DNA from: Deltaproteobacteria bacterium
GTDB taxonomy: Bacteria > Bdellovibrionota > JAJCYS01
Assembly: GCA_029262815.1 (NCBI GenBank)
Contig: JAJCYS010000004.1
Coordinates: 62,001 to 126,000 of the forward strand
DNA: 64,000 nt
Direction: 5' to 3'
The notes under the pieces were generated by a model. That model worked only from the letters and a program-made list of their open reading frames with translations, was not told the DNA's origin and did no database searches. Below, piece by piece: positions 1-7,823 of this stretch (positions are counted from its first letter, which is position 1; each line of letters opens with the position of its first letter). Position numbers and translations under genes: made by a program.

Positions 1-823
1 TAGATCGTTGCAAAAGCGGATCTGGATAAATCCGTTGTAAAAAATACGGACTGATAAAAGACTCTGCTCTGCCTAGCGCTAAATTTAATTCGCCATTTCT
101 AAAATATGCCCAACCGCTTTCAATAACCGCTTGAGCTTTTAATCGAGAGGATCTTGGAATTCGATTGTAATGATAGGTGCTTTTTTGAAAATCTTCCTGC
201 TCATAGTAGGTCCGGGCCATATTTAGATGAGCCAACAGGTATAAATCGTAATCACGCGTATGACGGATGTCTTGTTGCATAAGAGCCGCAAAATAGCCTT
301 TAGCTACTTCATAATTATTATTGAGGTGAGCAAATATTCCACCAATGAGTAACCCCTTACGAGTGTTTTTTAAGGCTGGCAAAAAACTACCTGCAGCTTC
401 AACCTGCCCTTTACTCAAAGCCTCAAGTACGAGCTCTGGCGCTATGACAGCTTTGACATGATCTGGCATAGATACGTTGTTCAGAATATCGTCATAAAAA
501 GCTTGAATCGCATAGTGATCCAACCAGACTTGACTAGCAGCAACCACGAAGTTTCCTAACGCTTCAGGAGATTTGTTCACTTTTTGATAATATTCCTCTA
601 ACAACATCATGGCGTACAGATAGGCCCCTTTTTGGTATGCAACAACGCCCATCATCTTGTGAAATGTTTTTGGGTTTTCGGCTACTGTACGAAGCGCGAT
701 TAAAATTTCAAATGCGCGATCATATTTCTTTGCCTTATACGCTTTTTGAAACTCTGCCAAAGGCTCAGCATGACAAATAGTCACACTCACCAGGAGCAAA
801 CCGATGAAAATAAAATATTTCAC
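1..823 (-). CDS. Secreted TPR-like protein, 3' end outside window
   Basis: This frame is open from a GTG at 821-823 to the left edge of the window, so about 274 residues are seen and the C-terminus is missing. The N-terminus is a plausible signal peptide (VKYFIFIGLLLVSVTICHA). The rest is helical with repeated pairs of aromatic and alanine positions, such as EFQKAYKAKKYDRAFEIL and HLNMARTYYEQEDFQKS, which is the pattern of tetratricopeptide repeats. The GTG lies one base after the stop of the beta-barrel gene upstream, with AGGTGTAG in front, so the two are surely cotranscribed and probably translationally coupled. Such repeats usually mediate protein-protein contacts; a role with the neighbouring outer-membrane barrel is inference. 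No enzyme motif is seen. Confidence 0.75.
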   Translation of the reverse strand, partial: MKYFIFIGLLLVSVTICHAEPLAEFQKAYKAKKYDRAFEILIALRTVAENPKTFHKMMGVVAYQKGAYLYAMMLLEEYYQKVNKSPEALGNFVVAASQVWLDHYAIQAFYDDILNNVSMPDHVKAVIAPELVLEALSKGQVEAAGSFLPALKNTRKGLLIGGIFAHLNNNYEVAKGYFAALMQQDIRHTRDYDLYLLAHLNMARTYYEQEDFQKSTYHYNRIPRSSRLKAQAVIESGWAYFRNGELNLALGRAESFISPYFLQRIYPDPLLQRS

Positions 824-824
824 C

Positions 825-1766
825 CTACACCTCATCCAAGAATGCAAATTTTGAAAAATAGACCGTAAGGTTTAAAAAGATAAAAAACTGAGTTGCTAAA
901 TTAGTTTCGTCTACCCCACCTCGATCAATTAAGTCCTGAGGTGTCGATTCAGAATACAAATACTCCCGAATCTCAATGCCTAGAGAGGTCCATTTATTCA
1001 AATAGACACGCATGCCGGCACCTAAAACAACACCAAATCCAAATGTGTTTTCATAAATCGCTCCCGCTGGGCCAGCAAGTACATAAGTGTCATATCTCAA
1101 TACTCGATAGTTATGAAACGCGAATTTACCATAACTATAATTCCATTGGATAGCAGAGCTGATAAGTGCCCGAATACGGAAATCAAAATCAATGGGATTT
1201 AAATTAAAATCCCTCAAGAATATTTCAGACAGTTCCGTGACGACAGTATTCGCAATAAGTCCATGAACAAATTCCCATCCAAATGAATCAGAGAAAAAAT
1301 AACCTACGGCAGCACCATGGACCCAAGCTTTTGAGAATTCAGAGAAAAAATTCCCGCCTGCCCCGAAACCCGTGATGTAAAAACGGCCATCTAATCGGCT
1401 ATAACGCTTCTGAACGACGATAATATCTTCGTAACGAATATTGCCCAAATAGCTCGTGGGGTCTTGTTGAATTTCAATGAACACCTCATCCGATAGATCT
1501 AGCCCTTCCTTAATCTTGGGGTCTGCTTGCTCAACAGGCGTGTCTTGAGCTTCCTGGGTGGGTGCCTGAATCGTTGCGCTAGGAGGTTGTGGGGGTTGTG
1601 CTAAATCTTGTTCAATAGCATCTAGATCGAGGTCATCGGCTTCGCCCTCAATACTGGGCAAATCTTCGAAGTCTTCTTGTGCTGCCACAGGAAATGAGGC
1701 ACAACTAAACCACAGTAATAATGCATACGTAAGAACAAAACTGAAAGTGTATCTCGCCTTATCCAT
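825..1766 (-). CDS. Outer-membrane beta-barrel domain protein (myxobacterial/Bdellovibrio type)
   Basis: 313 residues. A signal peptide (about residues 1-29, ending FPVAAQ) is followed by an acidic, Pro/Gln-rich linker to about residue 85, then alternating hydrophobic/aromatic strands to the end. The stretch starting KRYSRLDGRFYITGFGAGG and the later VLGAGMRVYLNKW segment recall the outer-membrane barrel family found in Myxococcota and Bdellovibrionota, where members sit next to TPR proteins of gliding or envelope machines. Family membership is from memory of the pattern. Upstream on the minus strand there is GAGG six to seven bases before the ATG and an extended -10 (TGGTATCAT). The gene is divergent from the next gene with only 19 bases between the start codons. 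Confidence 0.65.
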   Translation of the reverse strand: MDKARYTFSFVLTYALLLWFSCASFPVAAQEDFEDLPSIEGEADDLDLDAIEQDLAQPPQPPSATIQAPTQEAQDTPVEQADPKIKEGLDLSDEVFIEIQQDPTSYLGNIRYEDIIVVQKRYSRLDGRFYITGFGAGGNFFSEFSKAWVHGAAVGYFFSDSFGWEFVHGLIANTVVTELSEIFLRDFNLNPIDFDFRIRALISSAIQWNYSYGKFAFHNYRVLRYDTYVLAGPAGAIYENTFGFGVVLGAGMRVYLNKWTSLGIEIREYLYSESTPQDLIDRGGVDETNLATQFFIFLNLTVYFSKFAFLDEV

Positions 1767-1785
1767 GGCTTAACCTCATGATACC

Positions 1786-3141
1786 ATGTATCTAAAGCAA
1801 TTTATGTTTGAATTTAATCATTTCACGAGGATACGTCTTAGGTTAGCCCTTCTTCTAAGTTTACTTTTGATCTGCATTTTCCCGAGTCAAACGTACGCGA
1901 CTGCATTTACATTTGATAAGCCTGTTGAAACAGCTGAAAATGACCGCGATTTAGCATCTGAAGTTCGAGCCGATCAATCCAATTTGGATGAACTTCAAAA
2001 TGAGCTCCCTAAATTTGAAGATCGCGTTTTGGATGAAGTCATAAAAGATATGCATATCGAACATACATTGACTTTAGGACCTGGATTTAGGAGCAACACC
2101 GATGCTTTAGAAGGGGGTGAGCCCTCTTGGATTATTAATTTTCAAAGCAAGCATCTATTCACACCTGGACATAATCCGACAGATACCATCAAGTGGGCTG
2201 TTTTATTTGGCACTCAGCTTGAATGGGTTGAATCTCGAGATGAAAGCACTTTCCACGTTTTGTTTAAAGCACCAAAAGAGCTTTATTTGGGAAAAGTGGT
2301 GCAAATTAGATCTATTCAAACCTTCGAGTTGAAGCGACCCATGAGATGGGACTTTGAGCCTGACCTACCCTATTTGGAAACCAAAGCAACCTATTTTAAC
2401 ATCGATAGCCAACACTATCTTCAGCTTCGAATTGCTGAGTGGTTCCATCTCAGACTGGGACTGCCCATTCAATACCGAAGGTCTGTCACTTCGGTTTTTC
2501 AAGCTCTTGGGACAACGATTCCAAACGATTCAGCTTTTTTTGCTATCGGTGGCGGCGTTGAGCTACACCTCCCTTTCTCTAAACGATTTCGCATGACGGT
2601 AGGTGGGGCATCCTTAAAACGGAAATTTGATAAATTACCCCTGATCAGTGAAGGTCCTCTAGCATTCACAGCATTAAAGCTCGAGCAAGATCATGTTCGT
2701 GGTTCGGTTGAAGCGGAAGTCCACTTTTCGGACATTTCTTACGCTCGAATTAGTGGAACCGCACATCGATTCACTTCGAATGAAACAGCCTATGATTTCA
2801 ACGCCTTTGCACTAGAAGCAGAACTACATATAAAGTTAGGGACTGTATGGGTAATTCCCGAAGCTAAAATCTTTACAAGAGAGTTTGCGAACCTAACATA
2901 TCAGGATGATGCGACACCAACTGGTTTTACCGAAGTTATAAAATCAGAGCAGTTTTCGAGTATCGGCGTACGCATTGCTTGGGAGCACCACCCCCCAAAT
3001 TTTAAGCCTTTTTATATTGCAGCCCAATTTAAGTTTCACAGCCTTAATAATGAATTTCCTGGCAACTTTGCCACATCCCTTGAAAAGTTACATGAAGTTT
3101 CATTTGTTGATTTTTTCCTCCACTTCGCGCTATATCTGTAG
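1786..3141 (+). CDS. Secreted, probable outer-membrane protein of unknown function
   Basis: 451 residues. The signal peptide is long, with a hydrophobic core LALLLSLLLICIF and a likely cut after TYAT. The mature part starts with an acidic helical segment (about 50-80), then shows many short alternating strands rich in Phe, Tyr and Trp and ends in HFALYL, which suggests a beta-barrel. I recognise no family. The start is uncertain: ATG at 1786 or ATG at 1804, and neither has a good ribosome-binding site. The stop is three bases before the glutaryl-CoA dehydrogenase start, so the two share a transcript although their functions do not obviously connect. Confidence 0.7.
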   Translation: MYLKQFMFEFNHFTRIRLRLALLLSLLLICIFPSQTYATAFTFDKPVETAENDRDLASEVRADQSNLDELQNELPKFEDRVLDEVIKDMHIEHTLTLGPGFRSNTDALEGGEPSWIINFQSKHLFTPGHNPTDTIKWAVLFGTQLEWVESRDESTFHVLFKAPKELYLGKVVQIRSIQTFELKRPMRWDFEPDLPYLETKATYFNIDSQHYLQLRIAEWFHLRLGLPIQYRRSVTSVFQALGTTIPNDSAFFAIGGGVELHLPFSKRFRMTVGGASLKRKFDKLPLISEGPLAFTALKLEQDHVRGSVEAEVHFSDISYARISGTAHRFTSNETAYDFNAFALEAELHIKLGTVWVIPEAKIFTREFANLTYQDDATPTGFTEVIKSEQFSSIGVRIAWEHHPPNFKPFYIAAQFKFHSLNNEFPGNFATSLEKLHEVSFVDFFLHFALYL

Positions 3142-3144
3142 TCT

Positions 3145-4311
3145 ATGACAAAGTTTAAACCATTAGATTTTTACAAAATTGATCAACAGCTTACAGAAGA
3201 AGAGCGACTGGTACGTGATACTGTGCGTCGATTCATCGATGAGCGTTGCCTACCCCATATTGGCGAACATTTTGAAAAAGGGACGTTCCCATCCGAACTC
3301 ATACCCGTGTTGGCTGAGATGGGTCTATTAGGCATGAGTCTAGAAGGTTATGGATGTGCCGGTATGAGCTATACGCAGTATGGTCTTGTTTGCCAGGAAC
3401 TAGAACGGGGTGATTCAGGCCTGAGGTCTTTTATGTCAGTACAGTCTTCTTTGACGATGTTTCCAATTTGGGCCTTTGGGTCTGAAACACAAAAAGAAAC
3501 GTACTTACCGAAGCTGGCACGTGGAGAATGGATTGGTTGTTTTGGTCTCACTGAGCCTGATGCGGGCTCAGATCCCAATGGAATGACCACTACTGCAAAG
3601 CGTACGGATGAGGGGTGGCGCATCCATGGCACTAAAATGTGGATTACTAATGGTACCGTTGCCGATATAGCTGTTATTTGGGCACATACGGATGAAGGTA
3701 TTCGTGGGTTTTTGATTGAAAAAGGGACACAAGGATTCTCGGCTCCTGAAATGAAGGGGAAGATGTCCTTACGGGCATCTGTAACCAGTGAGTTGGTGAT
3801 GGACAATGTCCTAGTACCCCACGATAATATCCTACCCAAATCAAAAGGCCTGGGATCAGCCTATCAGTGTTTGAATAGTGGCCGCTATGGTATTTCCTGG
3901 GGTGCTATTGGCGCTGCAAATGCTTGCTATAGTGATGTATTAAATTATGTGCTGGAGCGCAAACAGTTTAAAAAACCGTTGGCAGCATTTCAATTGATTC
4001 AAAATAAATTGGCTTGGATGGCAACAGAGATTACTAAGATGCAGTTGATCGCCTTACAACTTGGCCGGTTGATGGATAATCAACAGCATGACTACAAGAT
4101 GATTTCTTTGGCAAAAATGAATAATGTGAGCACGGCTCTGGAGATAGCCCGAGTCGCACGAGATATGATGGGTGCCAATGGTATTTCATTAGAATATTCC
4201 CCGATGAGACATGCTTGCAATTTAGAGGCCGTAAATACCTATGAAGGTACGCATGATATTCATCGGTTAATCCTCGGAGAGGCTATTACAGGTATTCCAG
4301 CTTACTCTTAG
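3145..4311 (+). CDS. gcdH: Glutaryl-CoA dehydrogenase (acyl-CoA dehydrogenase family)
   Basis: 388 residues, full length for the family. FAD-dependent oxidation and decarboxylation of glutaryl-CoA to crotonyl-CoA in lysine and tryptophan breakdown. The subgroup is set by the C-terminal stretch EAVNTYEGTHDIH, in which the Glu near residue 367 is the catalytic base, by RSFMSVQSSL near residue 95 and by LTEPDAGSDP near 135. Cytoplasmic. It follows the membrane-protein gene by three bases and its stop codon lies inside a strong hairpin. No electron-transfer flavoprotein or CoA-transferase gene is nearby, so the rest of the pathway must be elsewhere. Confidence 0.93.
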   Translation: MTKFKPLDFYKIDQQLTEEERLVRDTVRRFIDERCLPHIGEHFEKGTFPSELIPVLAEMGLLGMSLEGYGCAGMSYTQYGLVCQELERGDSGLRSFMSVQSSLTMFPIWAFGSETQKETYLPKLARGEWIGCFGLTEPDAGSDPNGMTTTAKRTDEGWRIHGTKMWITNGTVADIAVIWAHTDEGIRGFLIEKGTQGFSAPEMKGKMSLRASVTSELVMDNVLVPHDNILPKSKGLGSAYQCLNSGRYGISWGAIGAANACYSDVLNYVLERKQFKKPLAAFQLIQNKLAWMATEITKMQLIALQLGRLMDNQQHDYKMISLAKMNNVSTALEIARVARDMMGANGISLEYSPMRHACNLEAVNTYEGTHDIHRLILGEAITGIPAYS

Positions 4312-4346
4312 AACTGGTCTATAACTTCGTTATGAGACCAGTTCTA
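4309..4346 (+). terminator. Strong hairpin overlapping the gcdH stop codon
   Basis: The 12-base arm 4309-4320 pairs exactly with 4335-4346, and the inner bases 4321-4325 and 4329-4333 also pair (ATAAC with GTTAT), leaving a TTC loop and one bulged G. The arm starts with the TAG stop itself. A second copy of the right arm, GAGACCGGTTCTAG, follows at 4356-4369 with one change and is followed by CTTTTTCT. The first hairpin has no T tract directly behind it, so it could be a terminator, an mRNA 3' protector, or one of two competing structures. Confidence 0.5.
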
Positions 4347-4403
4347 GTTATATATGAGACCGGTTCTAGACTTTTTCTGGATCGATGAGTACACTACCTG
4401 ATT

Positions 4404-5213
4404 ATGAGCAAATTTACCTATAATGCCACAGTAAAGGCCAGAGTTGATGTCACAGACACTCTGAGTATTTTTCAAATTGAAAATGACGAGCCGTTTCCTG
4501 AGTTTAAGCCGGGGCAATTCACCATGATCGGACTTACCCCCGACGCTGAGAGGGCCTCAGGTTCTGAGCCAGAAGAGATTAAACGAAAACCCACAGATGA
4601 AATTATCCGTCGTGCGTATTCGATGTCATCATCTCCTGAGGAAAAGAGCCATTACGAAGTGTATGTGTCCTTTGTCAAAAGTGGGGAGTTGAGCTCCCGG
4701 CTGTTTAATCTTAAGCCTGGGGATCGACTTTGGAACAGTGGTCGGGCATCTGGGTTATTTACAACTCAGAACATCCCTGAAAACAAAGGCATTGTGATGT
4801 TTTCAACGGGGACCGGGATCGCACCCTTTGTGAGTATTGCTCGTCATGCAAAAGCACATCAGCAAAATCGGCACTTAGTTGTAGCAAACGGGATTGATGT
4901 CTCAGCACAGCTAGGCTTTAAAGAAGAGTTGGAAGGGTATTGCTCGGATCACTTTCATTATTTACCCATTGTTACTTTTCCGGATCGTGATCCGGATTGG
5001 AAGGGCTTGACGGGTTGGGTTCAGGATGATATCCGTAATGGCACTTACGATTCACAGATTGGCAAAAAGTTAATGCCTGAACATTTTCATGTCATGTTGT
5101 GTGGCAATCCTGCGATGATTTCGGCTGCTATTGAAGCGCTTGAAGATCGCGGGTTTAAGCATGGCAAGGTCAAAGATCCTGAAGCGACCATCTACACGGA
5201 AGAGTACTGGTAG
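4404..5213 (+). CDS. fpr: Ferredoxin--NADP(+) reductase
   Basis: 269 residues. Flavoprotein that moves electrons between NADPH and ferredoxin or flavodoxin. The FAD-binding motif RRAYSMSSSP is near residue 70, the NADP-binding STGTGIAPF near 135, and the protein ends TIYTEEYW, the aromatic C-terminus typical of the bacterial Fpr subfamily. A roughly 20-residue charged insertion (DAERASGSEPEEIKRKPTDE) lies just before the FAD motif. The gene is 92 bases behind gcdH and directly before tRNA-Pro. The start is the first ATG that fits the family; no clear ribosome-binding site is present. Confidence 0.92.
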   Translation: MSKFTYNATVKARVDVTDTLSIFQIENDEPFPEFKPGQFTMIGLTPDAERASGSEPEEIKRKPTDEIIRRAYSMSSSPEEKSHYEVYVSFVKSGELSSRLFNLKPGDRLWNSGRASGLFTTQNIPENKGIVMFSTGTGIAPFVSIARHAKAHQQNRHLVVANGIDVSAQLGFKEELEGYCSDHFHYLPIVTFPDRDPDWKGLTGWVQDDIRNGTYDSQIGKKLMPEHFHVMLCGNPAMISAAIEALEDRGFKHGKVKDPEATIYTEEYW

Positions 5214-5235
5214 AGCGTAAGGTTTCCCTAAATGT

Positions 5236-5312
5236 CGGGGCGTAGCGCAGGTGGTTAGCGCGCACGTCTGGGGGGCGTGAGGTCGGCAGTTCGAATCTGC
5301 TCGCCCCGACCA
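5236..5312 (+). tRNA. tRNA-Pro (anticodon GGG)
   Basis: Complete 77-base cloverleaf with encoded CCA. The acceptor stem CGGGGCG (5236-5242) pairs with CGCCCCG (5302-5308). The D arm uses GCGC/GCGC, the anticodon stem CACGT/GCGTG closes the loop CTGGGGG with anticodon GGG at 5270-5272, and the T loop is TTCGAAT. It reads the codon CCC and by wobble CCU. It marks the left edge of an A/T-richer gene cassette, a common insertion point for mobile DNA, although no att duplicate was found. Confidence 0.97.
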
Positions 5313-5420
5313 AATTATGATCGGTACATACCAGACACAAAACTGACCTTTAAAATCGAAGACTAAGTGGGTTGAATAATACCATTCATGGATGAAAGCA
5401 TATAGAATGAAACGAAGTGT

Positions 5421-6359
5421 ATGCTAAAGAAGTCAATAGTTTTACATTTACTGGAAATCGCCGCCGCTGAAGCCTCAAAATACAGAGGAGCAACTGATCC
5501 AAATCCTCCTGTAGGTGCAGTTGCCGTGGACTCTGGAGGTAAGATTCTCGCTATTGATGCACATCGATTTGCTGGTGGCCCACATGCCGAAGAGCTCGTT
5601 ATTACCCAATGTTTATCCAAGGGGGTTTTAAATCGATTGCATGCTCTTATTGTAACGCTTGAGCCTTGTAACCACTATGGAAAGACAGGGCCATGTACAA
5701 AAACCGTGTTGGGCACTAAAATTGAAGAAGTACACATAGGTTCAAAGGACCCTAATAACCATGTATTTGGGGGTGGTGCAGAATTTTTGAAAGAAAAAGG
5801 TTTAAGTGTTTCTTTCTATCCTGAAGCAAAACAATGTGAGAGTCTCATTAAACCTTTTTCCACTTGGCTAAAACAAGACAGGCCATACATTACCATCAAA
5901 CGGGCTCTAACTGAAAATGGAAGTATGATTCCTCCGGTGGGGCAAAAGACATTTACCTCATCAACATCCTTAATATTTGCCCACCAACTTAGAAAAAGAT
6001 CCAAAGCAGTACTTACCGGCAGCGAAACGGTTTTGAAAGATGACCCCGCTTTTACAGTTCGTCACGTTTCAGACCATAAGAAAATAAAACGCTATTTAGT
6101 GGTACTAGATCGACGTAAAAGAATTGAAGGCAGTTGGGTGGAAAAATCGAAAACAAGTGGATTTGAAGTAATGCTGAAATCATCCGCAAAAAATGCTCTG
6201 AAAGAACTCAAGAATAATGGTGTCCTTGAAGTTTTAGTAGAGGCTGGTCCAAGTGTATCCGGTTATCTATTAGAAAATGATCTTTGGGATGAGGAAATTA
6301 TTATTAGAAAAGGAAGTCCTGACTCTATTGAGTACAGGTTCAGGAACTCACAAATATGA
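5421..6359 (+). CDS. ribD: RibD-like deaminase/reductase
   Basis: 312 residues. The N-terminal zinc deaminase domain has H55-A-E57 and the zinc pair C83 and C92 in LEPCNHYGKTGPC. A RibD_C-type reductase domain starts at about 148 (RPYITIKRALTENG) and keeps ETVLKDDPAFTVR and VLVEAGPS. The canonical enzyme turns the GTP cyclohydrolase II product into 5-amino-6-ribitylamino-uracil phosphate. Here the reductase domain is short and diverged: the usual SLDGK is TENGS and the usual EGG is EAG, so the second activity is uncertain. The stop overlaps the ribA start by four bases, so the two enzymes are coupled. The DNA is more A/T-rich than its flanks. Confidence 0.85.
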   Translation: MLKKSIVLHLLEIAAAEASKYRGATDPNPPVGAVAVDSGGKILAIDAHRFAGGPHAEELVITQCLSKGVLNRLHALIVTLEPCNHYGKTGPCTKTVLGTKIEEVHIGSKDPNNHVFGGGAEFLKEKGLSVSFYPEAKQCESLIKPFSTWLKQDRPYITIKRALTENGSMIPPVGQKTFTSSTSLIFAHQLRKRSKAVLTGSETVLKDDPAFTVRHVSDHKKIKRYLVVLDRRKRIEGSWVEKSKTSGFEVMLKSSAKNALKELKNNGVLEVLVEAGPSVSGYLLENDLWDEEIIIRKGSPDSIEYRFRNSQI

Positions 6360-6973
6360 ATGACAATCACAAAACTACAAAAATAACATCGTCTCAACTC
6401 CCTACAAAATTTGGGATTGCTACTGTTCATGTTTTTCGAGACAATACAGATTCCACTGAGCATGTGGCACTACAGTTCGGGGATATACACAACAACTGCT
6501 TAGTAAGAATTCATTCCGAATGTCTAACTGGAGAAGTTCTTCACTCTCTTAAGTGTGATTGCGGAGATCAGCTTCAAGAGGCGTTTAAGATGATTTCAGA
6601 AGAAACTGGGATTTTAATTTATTTGCGAAACCATGAAGGAAGAGGTATTGGACTAGGAAATAAAATCAAGGCCTATTCCTTACAAGATACGGGAATGAAT
6701 ACGATAGAAGCAAATCATCATATGGGATTCCCTACAGATAAAAGAGATTTTAAAATAAGTGCTTACATTCTAAATAAGTTGGGCATTTCTTCGATCCGGC
6801 TCTTAACAAATAACCCACTCAAAATGGAGGTTTTAAAGTCTGAAGGAATAGAAATTATAGAAAGAATTGCCACTAGCTGTAATCCTAATAAGCATAACCA
6901 AAGCTATCTTCTAACTAAGGCCACGGAGATGGGACATTTTTTTAAAGGAGAATTGTTCACATGCAAAAGATGA
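6356..6973 (+). CDS. ribA: GTP cyclohydrolase II
   Basis: 205 residues, a stand-alone GTP cyclohydrolase II without a fused RibB. It opens GTP to 2,5-diamino-6-ribosylamino-pyrimidinone phosphate, the first riboflavin step. The zinc cysteines are in HSECLTGEVLHSLKCDCGDQ (about residues 52-71), the GTP-binding HEGRGIGLGNKIKAYSLQD follows near 92, and the C-terminal LLTNNPLKMEVL is intact. No ribB, ribH or ribE is in the window, so this ribD-ribA pair cannot make riboflavin alone. It could supply the shared precursor, or a different pyrimidine or pteridine-type product. Confidence 0.93.
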   Translation: MNDNHKTTKITSSQLPTKFGIATVHVFRDNTDSTEHVALQFGDIHNNCLVRIHSECLTGEVLHSLKCDCGDQLQEAFKMISEETGILIYLRNHEGRGIGLGNKIKAYSLQDTGMNTIEANHHMGFPTDKRDFKISAYILNKLGISSIRLLTNNPLKMEVLKSEGIEIIERIATSCNPNKHNQSYLLTKATEMGHFFKGELFTCKR

Positions 6974-7068
6974 TTAAAACCTCGATCATAAAAAAACAAA
7001 TGTCCGTTGGAGCAATAAACAGACTAAAGTAACACATCAAATTTAACCTTACAAAGGAGCACCAGAGA

Positions 7069-7815
7069 ATGAAACTGAACGAAAAACAAGAACAAATGTG
7101 TACATCAAGCAAATGGGATTTTTCAGATTTGAAAGCAATGTTTTTTAACACTACCTTAAAAAAGTCCCCAGAAAAATCACACACGGATGGACTTTGGCAA
7201 ATTAGTAAAACTATTTTGGAGAAAAATAAGGTTCAAGTTGAAGAAATTCGACTTGTTGATCACAACATCGCCTTTGGTGTCTGGGGAGATATGACTGAGC
7301 ATGGATGGGATAAAGATGACTGGCCCCAAATTTACGAAAAGGTAAAAAAAGCCAATATCCTTATTATTGGTACAGCAATTTGGCTTGGAGAAAAAACATC
7401 TGTTTGTACTCAGCTTATCGAGCGACTCTATGCCAATTCACACCTTTTAAATGATCAAGGCCAATATGCAGATTATGGAAAAGTTGGTGGATGTCTGGTT
7501 ACAGGTAACGAGGATGGGGCAAAACATTGTTCCATGAACATCCTCTACTCTTTGCAACACCTCGGATATGTAATCCCACCTCAAGCCGATGCAGGATGGT
7601 TAGGAGAAGCAGGTCCAGGACCTTCTTATATGGATGAAGGATCTGGTGGTCCGGAAAATGATTTTACTAACAGAAATACAACATTCATGACTTGGAACCT
7701 GATGCACATGGCAAAAATGATTGAAAATGCTGGTGGAATACCTGCACACGGAAATCAACGTTCTCTGTGGGATGCCGGGTGTAGATTTGATTTCTCAAAC
7801 CCTGAATACAGATAG
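7069..7815 (+). CDS. NAD(P)H-dependent FMN reductase / flavodoxin-like protein
   Basis: 248 residues with a flavodoxin-like fold. The phosphate-binding strand-loop is at about 24-36 (AMFFNTTLKKSPEKSHT), followed by ILIIGTAIWLGEKTSVC near 100 and a C-terminal helix pair. The family uses FMN and NAD(P)H to reduce flavins or quinones. A strong AAGGAG lies 13 bases before the ATG, after a 95-base gap from ribA. A flavin-using protein beside two flavin-precursor enzymes suggests one function for the cassette; that link is inference. The actual substrate cannot be told. Confidence 0.8.
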   Translation: MKLNEKQEQMCTSSKWDFSDLKAMFFNTTLKKSPEKSHTDGLWQISKTILEKNKVQVEEIRLVDHNIAFGVWGDMTEHGWDKDDWPQIYEKVKKANILIIGTAIWLGEKTSVCTQLIERLYANSHLLNDQGQYADYGKVGGCLVTGNEDGAKHCSMNILYSLQHLGYVIPPQADAGWLGEAGPGPSYMDEGSGGPENDFTNRNTTFMTWNLMHMAKMIENAGGIPAHGNQRSLWDAGCRFDFSNPEYR

Positions 7816-7823
7816 GGCAGATA

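Noticed and set aside
5313..5420. FMN riboswitch before the ribD-like gene
   Set aside because: The gap is only 108 bases and shows none of the conserved RFN-element blocks; no stable multi-arm fold is evident.
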